Shown here: one piece after another, positions 1-8,130 of the stretch
Numbering within the stretch: position 1 is the stretch's first letter
Layout of the letters: the number at the start of each line of letters is the position of its first letter
From: Verrucomicrobiaceae bacterium UBA7681
GTDB lineage: Bacteria > Verrucomicrobiota > Verrucomicrobiia > Verrucomicrobiales > Verrucomicrobiaceae
Length of the DNA: 36,831 nucleotides
Direction: 5' to 3'
Assembly (NCBI GenBank): GCA_002482965.1
Contig: DLGZ01000047.1
Coordinates: 86,775 to 123,605, forward strand
The notes under the pieces: generated by a model
What the model was told of the DNA's origin: nothing
Database searches by the model: none
Seen by the model: only the letters and a program-made list of their open reading frames with translations
Position numbers and translations under genes: made by a program

Positions 1-467
1 GGCAGGCGCTCTTCATCGCCGCCACCGTTCGCGAGGAACCCATTTTCCTTGTACGCTTTCAACTCAAAGCGCGTGGCCGTGGACAGCACACCACCCAGGG
101 TGCTGAGTTTTTCGGACACAAAAGTCGCCACATCGAGGAGGTCCTGGCCCTCCACGATCACAGCCAGGTCATAGCCGCCGCTCATCAGAAAGCAGTCGCG
201 CACCTGGTCAAATTTGGAAATCCGGCGTGCCAGACGGTCAAAGCCGCCATCACGCTCCGGCGAGATACGCACCTCGATCAGCGCCGTCACACGGCGGTCC
301 CCCGCCTTCAGACGGTCCACCACCGCGCTATACCCCAGGATCGTGCCATCCGCCTCCGCCGCAGCAATGCGGGCGGTGACTTCGGATTCGGCGAGGCCCA
401 GTGCGAGAGCGATCTCTTTGGGGCTGCGGTTGGAGTTATTGCGGAGCAGTTCGATGAGCGGGTCCAT
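1..467 (-). CDS. Lrp/AsnC-family transcriptional regulator (partial, 3' end off the window)
   Basis: The minus strand from the ATG at 467 reads MDPLIELLRNNSNRSPKEIA and continues open to base 1, giving 155 codons. The N-terminal part resembles the winged helix-turn-helix of Lrp/AsnC regulators (SPKEIALALGLAESEV). The rest has the ligand-binding RAM/AsnC pattern: TALIEVRISPERDGGFD, then VRDCFLMSGGYDLAVIVEG and LSTATRFELKAYKENG. Family members are about 150-165 residues, so only the last few residues should be missing. Such proteins are usually dimeric DNA-binding regulators that respond to amino acids; the effector here cannot be told. The gene is divergent from the CCA-adding enzyme, with a 269-bp gap that holds a palindromic repeat. 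The open frame on the same strand at 308-610 is a shadow. Confidence 0.85.
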   Translation of the reverse strand, partial: MDPLIELLRNNSNRSPKEIALALGLAESEVTARIAAAEADGTILGYSAVVDRLKAGDRRVTALIEVRISPERDGGFDRLARRISKFDQVRDCFLMSGGYDLAVIVEGQDLLDVATFVSEKLSTLGGVLSTATRFELKAYKENGFLANGGGDEERL

Positions 468-539
468 ATAAGGGGCCGCGAGTGTAACGCCAGTCCCCGA
501 TTTGAACAGCGGAAACTGGATTGCCAAAACTCGCGCCAG

Positions 540-632
540 CGTCCCCGGAACCGGAGCGCAGCGGAGATAGACAGCCGCAGGCTGCCCGAAGGGTGAGCGC
601 AGCGAATCAATGCGGCGTCTTCAGCGCCGCTT
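540..632. repeat. REP-like palindromic intergenic element
   Basis: Two hairpin-forming sequences lie in the gap between the Lrp-like gene and the CCA-adding enzyme: CAGCC-GCA-GGCTG at 572-584 and GCGGCG-N7-CGCCGC at 612-630. Between and around them run GAGCGCAGCG-type repeats (554-563 and 595-604). The 468-736 gap has no convincing gene: the open frame that reads through it is low-complexity and simply continues into the CCA gene. This style of short, GC-rich, palindromic spacer is typical of dispersed bacterial REP elements. That it is repeated elsewhere in the genome is an inference. Confidence 0.5.
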
Positions 633-736
633 TCGCCACACCCACCTTAACCAAATTCCCACAAGCCCTCTCACACAGCCAACATCAACCCTCCGTTCAA
701 GTTGACCCCCCACTCCCGCCACGCCAAATCTACCTC

Positions 737-2074
737 ATGCGCGCCACCGCCATCCAGATCATCGAAAAGCTCACGCAAGCCGGTCACAAGGCCCTGCTGG
801 CAGGCGGCTGCGTGCGCGACATGCTCCTCGGCCGCGAAGCCAAAGATTTCGACGTCGCCACCAGCGCCACGCCCGAGCAGGTCGTGAAACTCTTCCCCGG
901 CGCCCAGACCGTGGGTGCCCACTTCGGCGTCGTCATCGTGCGCCGGAACCACGTCCATGTCGAAGTCGCCACCTTCCGCAGCGACGGCAGCTACAGCGAC
1001 GGCCGCCGTCCGGACAGCGTCACCTACTCCACACCCGAACTCGACGCCCAGCGCCGCGACTTCACCATCAACGGCCTCTTCTTCGACCCGCTCACCGATC
1101 AGGTCATCGATTACGTCGACGGCCAGGTGGACCTTCGCATGGGCCTGCTCCGCGCCATCGGCGTCGCCAAAGACCGCTTTGAAGAAGACCACCTTCGCAT
1201 GCTACGCGCCGTGCGCTTCGCCACCGTACTCGGCTTCGACATCGAACACGCCACCTGGGAATCCATCTGCGGCCTCGCCCCCAAAATCAAAAGCGTCAGC
1301 ATCGAGCGCATCCGCGAAGAGTTCGTGAAAGCCATGCTCCACCCAAATCGCGTTCGCGGCTTCGATCTCCTCGTCAACAGCGGCCTCATGGAGCAGTTCC
1401 TCCCCGAGATCCTCGTTCTCCAAGGCTGCGAGCAGCCACCGCAGTTCCACCCCGAGGGCGACGTCTTCATCCACACGCGCCTCATGCTCAGCCTGCTGCC
1501 CGCCGAGGTCTCTCTGCCGCTGGTCATGAGCGTCCTCCTCCACGACATCTCCAAACCGGCCACGCAAACGCGCGACGCCGACACAGGCCGCATCCGCTTC
1601 AACGGTCACGACAAACTCGGTGCCGAAAAGACCGGCGAGATCATGCGCCGCATGAAATTCTCCAACGAGGTCATCGAGCCCACCGTCATCGCCGTGGAGA
1701 ACCACATGGTCTTCAAGGACGTGAAAAAGATGCGCACCGCCAAGCTGCGCCGCTTCATGGCCCGCCCCTCCTTCGATGACGAACTCGCCCTGCATCGCGT
1801 TGACTGCCTCGGCTCCAACGGCTGGCTGGACAACTACGACTTCCTCCGTGCAAAACGCGAAGAACTCGCCAGCGAGCCCATGCTGCCCCCACGCATCATC
1901 ACCGGTGCCGATCTCATCGCCCAAGGCTGGCACGCCGGCAAAGCCCTCGGCAAACTCCTCACCACTCTCCAAACCCTCCAGCTCGAAGGCATCCTCAAGA
2001 CCAAAGAACAAGCCTTGGCTTGGGTCGCCGAACATGCCCCGGTGCCGGATGTGTTCGATGCCGTAGAGGAGTAG
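737..2074 (+). CDS. cca: CCA tRNA nucleotidyltransferase (poly(A) polymerase family, class II)
   Basis: This 445-residue protein would add or repair the 3' CCA end of tRNAs in the cytoplasm. The nucleotidyltransferase head shows GG at residues 23-24 (LLAGGCVRD) and the catalytic pair D37-x-D39 in KDFDVAT, followed by RRDFTIN, the typical ERRDFT-like motif. The RNA-binding neck follows (EDHLRMLRAVRFA). A C-terminal HD-type region contains LLHDISKP and NGHDKLGA, as in bacterial CCA enzymes with phosphohydrolase domains. The ATG at 737 is chosen because homology starts immediately after it. The 72-codon upstream extension to 521 reads through the palindromic spacer and is low-complexity. A poly(A) polymerase cannot be excluded from sequence alone. 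It converges with the HEAT-like gene, 24 bp away. Confidence 0.88.
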   Translation: MRATAIQIIEKLTQAGHKALLAGGCVRDMLLGREAKDFDVATSATPEQVVKLFPGAQTVGAHFGVVIVRRNHVHVEVATFRSDGSYSDGRRPDSVTYSTPELDAQRRDFTINGLFFDPLTDQVIDYVDGQVDLRMGLLRAIGVAKDRFEEDHLRMLRAVRFATVLGFDIEHATWESICGLAPKIKSVSIERIREEFVKAMLHPNRVRGFDLLVNSGLMEQFLPEILVLQGCEQPPQFHPEGDVFIHTRLMLSLLPAEVSLPLVMSVLLHDISKPATQTRDADTGRIRFNGHDKLGAEKTGEIMRRMKFSNEVIEPTVIAVENHMVFKDVKKMRTAKLRRFMARPSFDDELALHRVDCLGSNGWLDNYDFLRAKREELASEPMLPPRIITGADLIAQGWHAGKALGKLLTTLQTLQLEGILKTKEQALAWVAEHAPVPDVFDAVEE

Positions 2075-2098
2075 GAATCAAGGCTCCATTGTTCTGCT

Positions 2099-3568
2099 TT
2101 AGGGGGCCGGAACCTTCTGAGCCTCTCGCCATGTTCGGACGATACGAAATGAAGCCTTATTGGCCTCCCACCACGCGATCCATTTGGCGGCTCGGTCTTG
2201 CTTTCCTTGAGAGTCATCCGAAGACAAACCCTTGGTCATCCAAGCCTCAACGGGAAGATTGGAGCGCCGAATCATCGTGATTAACTCCGACGGGTAATGA
2301 TCCACGTTCGGGTTTCGAAGATGAGAAATCAACGGCTCAAAGGCCGTCTCATCGCCAACCTGGCTCAAGGTCATCGCTATCCAATCCCCTGCATATCCTT
2401 TCAACGCAGCCCGCTTGAGCGAGGGCACACTGAGAGGGTCACGCAAATTTAACAATGCCCTGCCAATGGCCTCACTGAGCCGATTATCGTCTTCGTCATA
2501 GCCTTTCGCTGCATATCGAACACAAGATGGTAATTCATCAAGAGCCGCGCAAAGTGAACCTATTGATCGCGGATCTCTGGCAGAAGAAAGGAACATTGCA
2601 GCCTCTCTTCTATATTTCCGATCTTGATGACTCATCATCTCCATGGCAACAGGCACGGCCTCTGAGTCAAGAAGCTTGGTTAAAGCAAGATAGGCGGCCC
2701 TCACCACCTCCAATTTGCCTGACCGAAGCCTGCCTCTGAGGAAGATCGCAGCATCGTCAAAAGAGAGACCACCTGCTTTTGGAAGGCCCTTGGTATCCAC
2801 AATCACTTCGAACATGGCTGGCACCATGTCTTTTTTTGACTCGGCATATTTCTCGAGTAACAGCCAGCCGAAGCCTTGTGAAAAAAAGTCTGGCACATCG
2901 CCCTTCACCGTGAGCGGCGCCAGTTGCAGCATCGGCTTGTTCAAAGGGGTCGAAGAGAACTGCATGGCAAAACGAACATGCTGCCACGGAATATATTCAT
3001 TCAACGCCAAGTTCCGTCCGAGGTAGGACTCCAATGCAGAAAAAGTCGGGACACTAATGTGAATAGCGGCAAACACCTCTCCTAGCACATGGATCAGGTC
3101 CAAATTGTCGGCATACTTTGGAGAATTCACGAACACAGCAGGATCAGACCTCATGGCCAAAATTTCCAAAACCTGATCTTTTTTGTCGATCAACTGGACG
3201 CAATTCGGATGAAACGTCCGCAGCCCACTTTTATCATAGCTCGAAAGAAAAAGGATTCTCAAATCAGACAAAACACCCTCGTCTAGTGACACCTTCGCAT
3301 CTGAGCCAAAGACGGCCACTCGACTCACCCGACCTTGATTCTCATAGGAAGAAATGCTCGCGGTTAAAACAACACCTTGCCTTGGACTTCCTTTGAGAAC
3401 CTCCTGAAATCGCAGGTGAAGCTTATCTCCTTCCGGCTCCAATTTGACGATATAAATCTGCTGAGCGTGCTCAACCATTTCACCCATTCCAAGCTGCCCA
3501 TAATCGTTCGCAAGCAGATTACCGATGGACAGAATCCCAAGGCAAAACAAAGCGGCAATATTTTTCAT
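2099..3568 (-). CDS. Secreted HEAT-repeat-like protein of unknown function
   Basis: This 489-residue protein starts at the ATG at 3568 with a signal peptide (MKNIAALFCLGILSIGNLLA), so it is probably exported. The first half (to about residue 200) is a mixed globular region without a family I recognise. From about residue 270 onward it is helical and repetitive, with segments such as EVVRAAYLALTKLLDSEAVP, REAAMFLSSARDPRSIGSLC and SEAIGRALLNLRDPLSVPSL, which fit HEAT or PBS-lyase-type repeats. A 100-codon upstream extension to 3868 is the antisense of the DUF1552 gene and is rejected. It lies 49 bp downstream of the DUF1552 gene on the same strand and could be co-transcribed. Base composition in the middle is more AT-rich than its neighbours. 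The role is unknown; HEAT repeats commonly serve as protein-binding scaffolds. Confidence 0.7.
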   Translation of the reverse strand: MKNIAALFCLGILSIGNLLANDYGQLGMGEMVEHAQQIYIVKLEPEGDKLHLRFQEVLKGSPRQGVVLTASISSYENQGRVSRVAVFGSDAKVSLDEGVLSDLRILFLSSYDKSGLRTFHPNCVQLIDKKDQVLEILAMRSDPAVFVNSPKYADNLDLIHVLGEVFAAIHISVPTFSALESYLGRNLALNEYIPWQHVRFAMQFSSTPLNKPMLQLAPLTVKGDVPDFFSQGFGWLLLEKYAESKKDMVPAMFEVIVDTKGLPKAGGLSFDDAAIFLRGRLRSGKLEVVRAAYLALTKLLDSEAVPVAMEMMSHQDRKYRREAAMFLSSARDPRSIGSLCAALDELPSCVRYAAKGYDEDDNRLSEAIGRALLNLRDPLSVPSLKRAALKGYAGDWIAMTLSQVGDETAFEPLISHLRNPNVDHYPSELITMIRRSNLPVEAWMTKGLSSDDSQGKQDRAAKWIAWWEANKASFRIVRTWREAQKVPAP

Positions 3569-3617
3569 GGGCGGTAAAGATGCATTGTGCCAATGCAGTG
3601 AAAGAATAGTAGCAACC

Positions 3618-4898
3618 TCACACCACCAGCCCCGGCAAACTCGTCCCCGAGCTCGACCCAAACTCATCCGCCTCAATCCCCATGCGCTGCAGCATCTGCA
3701 CGAAGAGATTGCACATCGGCTGATTGTTCTTCGCATCAAACGCCAGGTGCTGCCCATGCTTGAAGCCACCGCCCGCAAACACCAGCGGCAGGTTATGCCA
3801 GTCATGGCTGTTGGCATTGCCAAGGTTGCTGCCAAACAAAACCATCGTGTTATCCAGCAGCGTGCCATTGCTCTCCTTCTTCGCCTTGAGTGATGTCAGC
3901 AAACCATTCAAAGCTTCAAACTCCGCACGCTCAATCCGCTGCAACTGCTCGATCTTCATCGGGTCCTGTCCATGATGCGACAGATTGTGATGCGCCATCG
4001 TCACCCCATTGATCAGCGGCACATCACCCCTGCCCTGCACCAGCACCGTGATCGCCCGCGTGCTGTCCGTTTGCAGCGCCAGTGGGATCAGATCAAACAG
4101 CAGCCTCATGCGGGCGATGAGATCCGCTTCATTTTCCACATCCGTCGGCTGCTTCGCATCCACCTTCGGCTTGGGCTTCTGCACCCACGCCTCAGACTTG
4201 AGCATCCGCTCCTCCATCTCCCGCAGAGAAGTATAGTATTCATCCAGCTTCTCCTTGTCCGCCGCGCCAACGCGTTTCTCAAACCTCTTCGCTTCCGCCT
4301 GCACCGTGTCCATGATGCTGCGCCCCTCCTTGAGCTTGCGCATCTGGTTGCTGATCTCGCCCGGCGTCCCATCAAGAAACAGCTTCGCAAAAACCTGCGA
4401 AGGTTTCGACTGCGCCTGCACCATCACACCGCTGCGCGTGTAGCTCTGGCTCGACTGCCCTGCCGAACTCAGCACCAGCGAAGGATAGCGCGTCTCATAG
4501 CCAATCTTCTCCGCAACGAATTGATCAATCGACACCGTGTTGCGAAAACCACCCAGCCCCGGCCCGCGTGCCGAAGTCAGCCACGTCATCTCCGACGTAT
4601 GCCCATCCGCCCCAGCCTGATCCGGATGGCTCACCCCCGAGAGCACCGTGAAGTCCTCCCGATGATCTTTCAGTGCCTCCAGATAAGGCGTCAGCGCATA
4701 ACCACGCCCCGTCTCTTTCGGAAACAACGAAGGCCCATAGATGCCCAGCGAAGCACAGGCAAACACCATGCGTTTAGGCGGCGTGGCAGCCGCCGCACTG
4801 GACAGACGCGGCATCATCGCCTCCAGAAACGGCAGGGCCAGCGAGACACCGGAACCGTGCAGAAAAGCGCGGCGTGAAATGGCGGGGCGAGTGATCAT
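3618..4898 (-). CDS. DUF1552 domain-containing protein with Tat signal
   Basis: This 426-residue protein opens with a twin-arginine signal (SRRAFLHGSG, residues 8-17) and a hydrophobic stretch ending near SSAAAA, so it should be exported folded by the Tat system. The body matches the DUF1552 family found mainly in Planctomycetes and Verrucomicrobia: KRMVFACASLGIYGPSLFP, VLSGVSHPDQAG, GHTSEMTWLTSA, and near the end LVFAGGGFKHGQHLAF. The biochemical role of DUF1552 is not established. It is normally encoded next to a DUF1592-type cytochrome, and that partner is found here at 5590-8037 on the same strand. The two are separated by a TA pair on the other strand, so they are not simply adjacent. 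The ATG at 4898 leaves the complete Tat motif. Confidence 0.88.
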   Translation of the reverse strand: MITRPAISRRAFLHGSGVSLALPFLEAMMPRLSSAAAATPPKRMVFACASLGIYGPSLFPKETGRGYALTPYLEALKDHREDFTVLSGVSHPDQAGADGHTSEMTWLTSARGPGLGGFRNTVSIDQFVAEKIGYETRYPSLVLSSAGQSSQSYTRSGVMVQAQSKPSQVFAKLFLDGTPGEISNQMRKLKEGRSIMDTVQAEAKRFEKRVGAADKEKLDEYYTSLREMEERMLKSEAWVQKPKPKVDAKQPTDVENEADLIARMRLLFDLIPLALQTDSTRAITVLVQGRGDVPLINGVTMAHHNLSHHGQDPMKIEQLQRIERAEFEALNGLLTSLKAKKESNGTLLDNTMVLFGSNLGNANSHDWHNLPLVFAGGGFKHGQHLAFDAKNNQPMCNLFVQMLQRMGIEADEFGSSSGTSLPGLVV

Positions 4899-4915
4899 AG
4901 AAGCGGTGATGCGGG

Positions 4916-4944
4916 TTGAAATAGCGCGAGGGGTGAGATATTAT
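4916..4944 (+). promoter_or_regulatory. Near-consensus sigma70-type promoter for the VapC-type module
   Basis: TTGAAA at 4916-4921 and TATTAT at 4939-4944 are separated by exactly 17 nt; each box matches the consensus in five of six positions. The expected transcription start is about 4950-4952, only 2-4 nt before the antitoxin ATG at 4954. The message would therefore be leaderless or nearly so. An 8-bp palindrome TAGTACTA (4947-4954) sits on the start site and could be an operator for autorepression; that is inference. Confidence 0.55.
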
Positions 4945-4953
4945 GGTAGTACT

Positions 4954-5178
4954 ATGAGCGCAACGTTGGAAGAACGAGTCGAAGCCATTGAGCGAAAGCT
5001 TGCGGAAATACAGACTCGGCCCTGGCTGTCACCACCCGTGAAGAAGGATTGGCAGGCAACGGTTGGCTGGGCCAATAATTCCAAGCTGCATGAGGCCGCC
5101 ACCAAGGCGGGCGAGGATTATCGCCGCAGCCAAACCTACGAAAAGGAGATCGAGGCCCGTGGTGGTGTTGGATACTAA
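4954..5178 (+). CDS. Putative antitoxin of a VapBC-like module
   Basis: This 74-residue protein begins MSATLEERVEAIERKLAEIQ, a short heptad-like, charged helix, and ends in a basic and acidic tail (YEKEIEARGGVGY). I do not recognise a classical DNA-binding fold in it. The call rests on context: it overlaps the start of a PIN-domain toxin by 20 bp, is of antitoxin size, and sits directly after a strong promoter match. The frame is open upstream to 4741, but that part is antisense to the DUF1552 gene and the promoter lies inside it, so the ATG at 4954 is preferred. No Shine-Dalgarno sequence precedes it, which fits a leaderless message. Confidence 0.6.
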   Translation: MSATLEERVEAIERKLAEIQTRPWLSPPVKKDWQATVGWANNSKLHEAATKAGEDYRRSQTYEKEIEARGGVGY

Positions 5179-5581
5179 CCACCTGTCTGCGTTGAGTCGT
5201 GATGGACCTTCTGCCGAACGGTTGACCCGGCGCCTGAATGCAGCCCGCGAGGAGGTCACCACCACCGTGGTGAATGTTCAGGAACGCGTCGAAGGCTGGT
5301 TGAAGGAAGTCCATGCCACACCCGACCCGCTTTGGCAAATCGATGCCTATCGGGAATTTTATGGTCTCATCGAAGCCTACGCCGCCTGGACGGTTTTGCC
5401 TTTGGATGAGGATGCAGCGGCTTTGTTCCACTCCCTCCGCAAGCAAGGCATCCGCATCGGCACCATGGACCTCAAGATTGCCTGCATCGCCATCACCCAC
5501 GAAGCGCTTCTCCTCACCCAAAACTCCGTGGACTTTGCCAAGGTCCCAGGACTGCGATTTGAAGACTGGTTGGTGGAGTAG
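5159..5581 (+). CDS. PIN-domain (VapC-like) ribonuclease toxin
   Basis: This is a 140-residue PIN-domain protein. Its N-terminus, MVVLDTNHLSAL, is the standard first strand of VapC-type nucleases, with D5 as the first metal ligand. Further acidic residues occur at E42 (VNVQERVEGW), D104 (GTMDLKIACIAI) and D125 (QNSVDFAKVPGLRFEDW), giving the expected quartet. Members cleave RNA, often tRNA or rRNA, using magnesium or manganese. GTG codons lie at 5159, 5162 and 5165; 5159 is chosen because AGGAG at 5144-5148 is 10 nt upstream. It overlaps the antitoxin by 20 bp, suggesting translational coupling. It converges with the DUF1592 gene with 8 bp between stops. The longer frame from 5063 reads through the antitoxin and is not used. 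Confidence 0.85.
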   Translation: MVVLDTNHLSALSRDGPSAERLTRRLNAAREEVTTTVVNVQERVEGWLKEVHATPDPLWQIDAYREFYGLIEAYAAWTVLPLDEDAAALFHSLRKQGIRIGTMDLKIACIAITHEALLLTQNSVDFAKVPGLRFEDWLVE

Positions 5582-5589
5582 CATGCTGT

Positions 5590-8037
5590 TTACTTGCTCA
5601 AAAACAGCGGAGACTGCACCACCGCATGCACCAGCGTTCGCAGTCCCGAGCCATCAGCTTTGGCCTGCTTCGCAATAGCGTCGATGGCGTCACGATCAGA
5701 AAACTGAATGCCAGCGCCAGTGCCATAGGTCACCAGATTGCCAGCCAGCGCACGCATCACCTGATCCTGCTGATCCAGCAGCAGCTTCTTAAATTCAGTG
5801 ATGCCCTGAAACTTGCGCCCGTCTTCCAGTTCACCGCTGGCATCCACGGGCAGCCCCTCCTTGTACTGCCAGATGTTCTGGCCGCGAAGTTTGCGTTTCA
5901 CATTCGCCCCCTTCTCATTGGATCTGTAGTTCTCACGAAAACCGCCAATGACATCAAAGCTCTCCAGCGCAAAACCCGGCGGATCAATCTGCCGGTGGCA
6001 GGTGGCGCAGGTCTCACTGTCGCGGTGCTTCGCCAACTGCTCACGAATCGTCGTCGTTCCACGCGTATCAGGCTCGATGGCACCCACACTCGCAGGCGGC
6101 GGCGCGGGCGGCTGCCCCAGCAGGTGCTTCATGACCCAGGTCCCACGAATCACCGGCGAGGTCACCGTGCCATTCGCCGTGACCTTCAGCACACTCGCTT
6201 GCGTGAGTACCCCACCACGCGGGCTATCCTTCGGCAATGATACCCGGCGAAACTCCTCACCCGCAATGCCCGGCAGTTCGTAGTGCTCCGCAAGGCGGCT
6301 GTTCACCATGGCAAAGTCACTGTGAATGAGATTGGCCACTGGCAGATTCTTGCTCAGCAGCTCGCTGAAAAATGCCTCCGTTTCCGTGACCATGCACAGC
6401 TTCAGCAGCATGTCGTATTCAGGGTAGAGCTTCGTGTCCGGCGTAGTCGCGTCGATGTTGCGCAGTTCCAGCCACTGCCCCACAAAGTTAGTCACGAACG
6501 TCGCCGCTTTCGGTCCCTTAAGCAGACGCTCGGTCTGAGCCTTGAGCACCGCAGGCTGCGTCAGCTTCCCCGCACCAGCCACCTTCATCAGTTCATCATC
6601 GGGCATCGAACTCGTGAGGAAATACGCCAGCCGCGTAGCCAGAGCGAGATCGCTGAGCCTGCCCGGATGCTCTTCTAAAAGCAGGAAAGCCGGTGACGTC
6701 AGAATGGCGCGCAATCCCACACGCATCGCATCTTCAAAAGTGCTGCCCCCATCCAGCGACTGAGTGGCAAGCGCGATATAAGGAGCAGCCTCATCCTGTT
6801 CCAACGGCCGCCGAAACGCACGTGCTGCAAAGCCGTTGAGCCCGCTGGCAATCGCCTGCTTCACATCCACGGGCGCGAGTTCATAGCCGAGTTGCTTGCC
6901 ATCGCGAAACTTCTTCTGCTTGTCTCCTAGTTCGGTCAGCGGCACATCCCCCAGCGCCTTCTTCAAGCTCGCAGGTGGCCACTCAGCAGACAGCGGCCCC
7001 TCAACTTCGATCCACTGCATGGCGAGTCCGGTTCCCTGGAATTCAGCCGCACCCACATTGTAAATGTTCTGCCCCTTCTTGTCGCGCCCCACACCTTCAC
7101 AGTTGATGACGATGTGCTCGCTGCCGTCGAGTCGCGTGATGAATTCATACTCGCGCGGCTTGTCCGCCGGCAGTTCGCAGTAGCTCAGCAGGCGCTTGTT
7201 CTTGTAGTTGTTGCCAGAGATCATGAGCGTCAGCGGCTCGCCCTCGCTCTGAAACGCATTGCCGGAGATCTTGATGCGGTAGTTGCCCGGACCGGGCAGG
7301 CGGCACTGCTTCAGCCCCACCAGATAATCGCCCGTGGTGAACATGATCACCTCCTTGTCGTTCTCCCGAAACATCACCCGGTGCCCGCTCTTCGGGTTGG
7401 TCTTGTCAGACAAGGTGCCCGGCGGCGTGTCGAGATTTTTACGAATCCCCTGCTCGTTCTTATAGCTGTAGCGCTGATTGATCCCCACCGGCTTCTTGCT
7501 CAGCACAATGGCGGCATCCAGCGCAGCATCAGCCGCCTCCAGATACTTCTCGATTTGCAGCTGCGAAAAACGCAGCCCCTCTGCCACGGTGTCAAACCCA
7601 TGCAGCGGCGTGTCTTCTGGCAGGATGTGCTTCAGCGGCAGGGAGATGCCCAGCAGGTCATGCACCGTGTTTTCATACTCCGTGCGATTCAGCCTGCGCA
7701 GCACCGTGCGTCCGTTCGCCGTTTGCTGCGCCACTTCATACTCAAGCAGCGGTGCCTTCAGCGCTGCCTGAAAGCTCTTCAATGCCGCAGCCTCAGGCCG
7801 GGGCTTCTTCGCGGGCGGCATCTCGCCTTTGCTCACGCGATCATAGAGCTTTACCCAGCGGTCGAAGTTCTGCCGGTCTTCCGGCTTGAACGAAAGCGAT
7901 GTCAAATCCAGCCCGCCTTTCTTCACATCGCCATCATGACACTCGGTGCAGTGCTGCTCCAAAAAAGGAGTGACGGACGGTAGTGGTGCGGCACTGGCCG
8001 TACTGGCGAGGATCAAATAAACGAAGAAACGTTGCAT
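5590..8037 (-). CDS. DUF1592-type multidomain c-type cytochrome protein
   Basis: This 815-residue exported protein has a signal peptide (MQRFFVYLILASTASA) and a heme c motif CTECH at residues 30-34 near the N-terminus. A DUF1587-like segment follows (RRLNRTEYENTVHDLLGISL, near residue 116). The middle holds a putative beta-rich sugar-binding-like region (about 200-340). Then come DUF1595/DUF1592-type segments (FAARAFRRPLEQDEA; LATRLAYFLTSSMPDDEL) and a DUF1588/DUF1585-type C-terminus with a second heme motif CATCH in ETCATCHRQIDPPGFALESF. The order PSCyt1-PSD3-PSD5-PSD4-PSCyt3-PSD2 is the one known from planctomycete-type proteins. Two CxxCH motifs imply two hemes. The function is unproven; oxidation of a polymer or small organic compound is often supposed. 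The DUF1552 partner lies beyond the TA pair. Confidence 0.9.
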   Translation of the reverse strand: MQRFFVYLILASTASAAPLPSVTPFLEQHCTECHDGDVKKGGLDLTSLSFKPEDRQNFDRWVKLYDRVSKGEMPPAKKPRPEAAALKSFQAALKAPLLEYEVAQQTANGRTVLRRLNRTEYENTVHDLLGISLPLKHILPEDTPLHGFDTVAEGLRFSQLQIEKYLEAADAALDAAIVLSKKPVGINQRYSYKNEQGIRKNLDTPPGTLSDKTNPKSGHRVMFRENDKEVIMFTTGDYLVGLKQCRLPGPGNYRIKISGNAFQSEGEPLTLMISGNNYKNKRLLSYCELPADKPREYEFITRLDGSEHIVINCEGVGRDKKGQNIYNVGAAEFQGTGLAMQWIEVEGPLSAEWPPASLKKALGDVPLTELGDKQKKFRDGKQLGYELAPVDVKQAIASGLNGFAARAFRRPLEQDEAAPYIALATQSLDGGSTFEDAMRVGLRAILTSPAFLLLEEHPGRLSDLALATRLAYFLTSSMPDDELMKVAGAGKLTQPAVLKAQTERLLKGPKAATFVTNFVGQWLELRNIDATTPDTKLYPEYDMLLKLCMVTETEAFFSELLSKNLPVANLIHSDFAMVNSRLAEHYELPGIAGEEFRRVSLPKDSPRGGVLTQASVLKVTANGTVTSPVIRGTWVMKHLLGQPPAPPPASVGAIEPDTRGTTTIREQLAKHRDSETCATCHRQIDPPGFALESFDVIGGFRENYRSNEKGANVKRKLRGQNIWQYKEGLPVDASGELEDGRKFQGITEFKKLLLDQQDQVMRALAGNLVTYGTGAGIQFSDRDAIDAIAKQAKADGSGLRTLVHAVVQSPLFLSK

Positions 8038-8130
8038 GGCTGGAACGGCTGGAGGCAGCGCAATAGTGTGGCGGCATCCACATTACGCAAGCAATCCACA
8101 CGGCCTTGCCCGCTCCCCGGCAGAAGCCGG

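Noticed and set aside
521..736. 72-codon N-terminal extension of the CCA-adding enzyme
   Set aside because: Low-complexity, translated from the palindromic spacer; family homology begins at the ATG 737.
3569..3868. 100-codon extension of the HEAT-like protein
   Set aside because: It is another frame of the DUF1552 gene and has no signal peptide; the ATG at 3568 starts a proper signal sequence.
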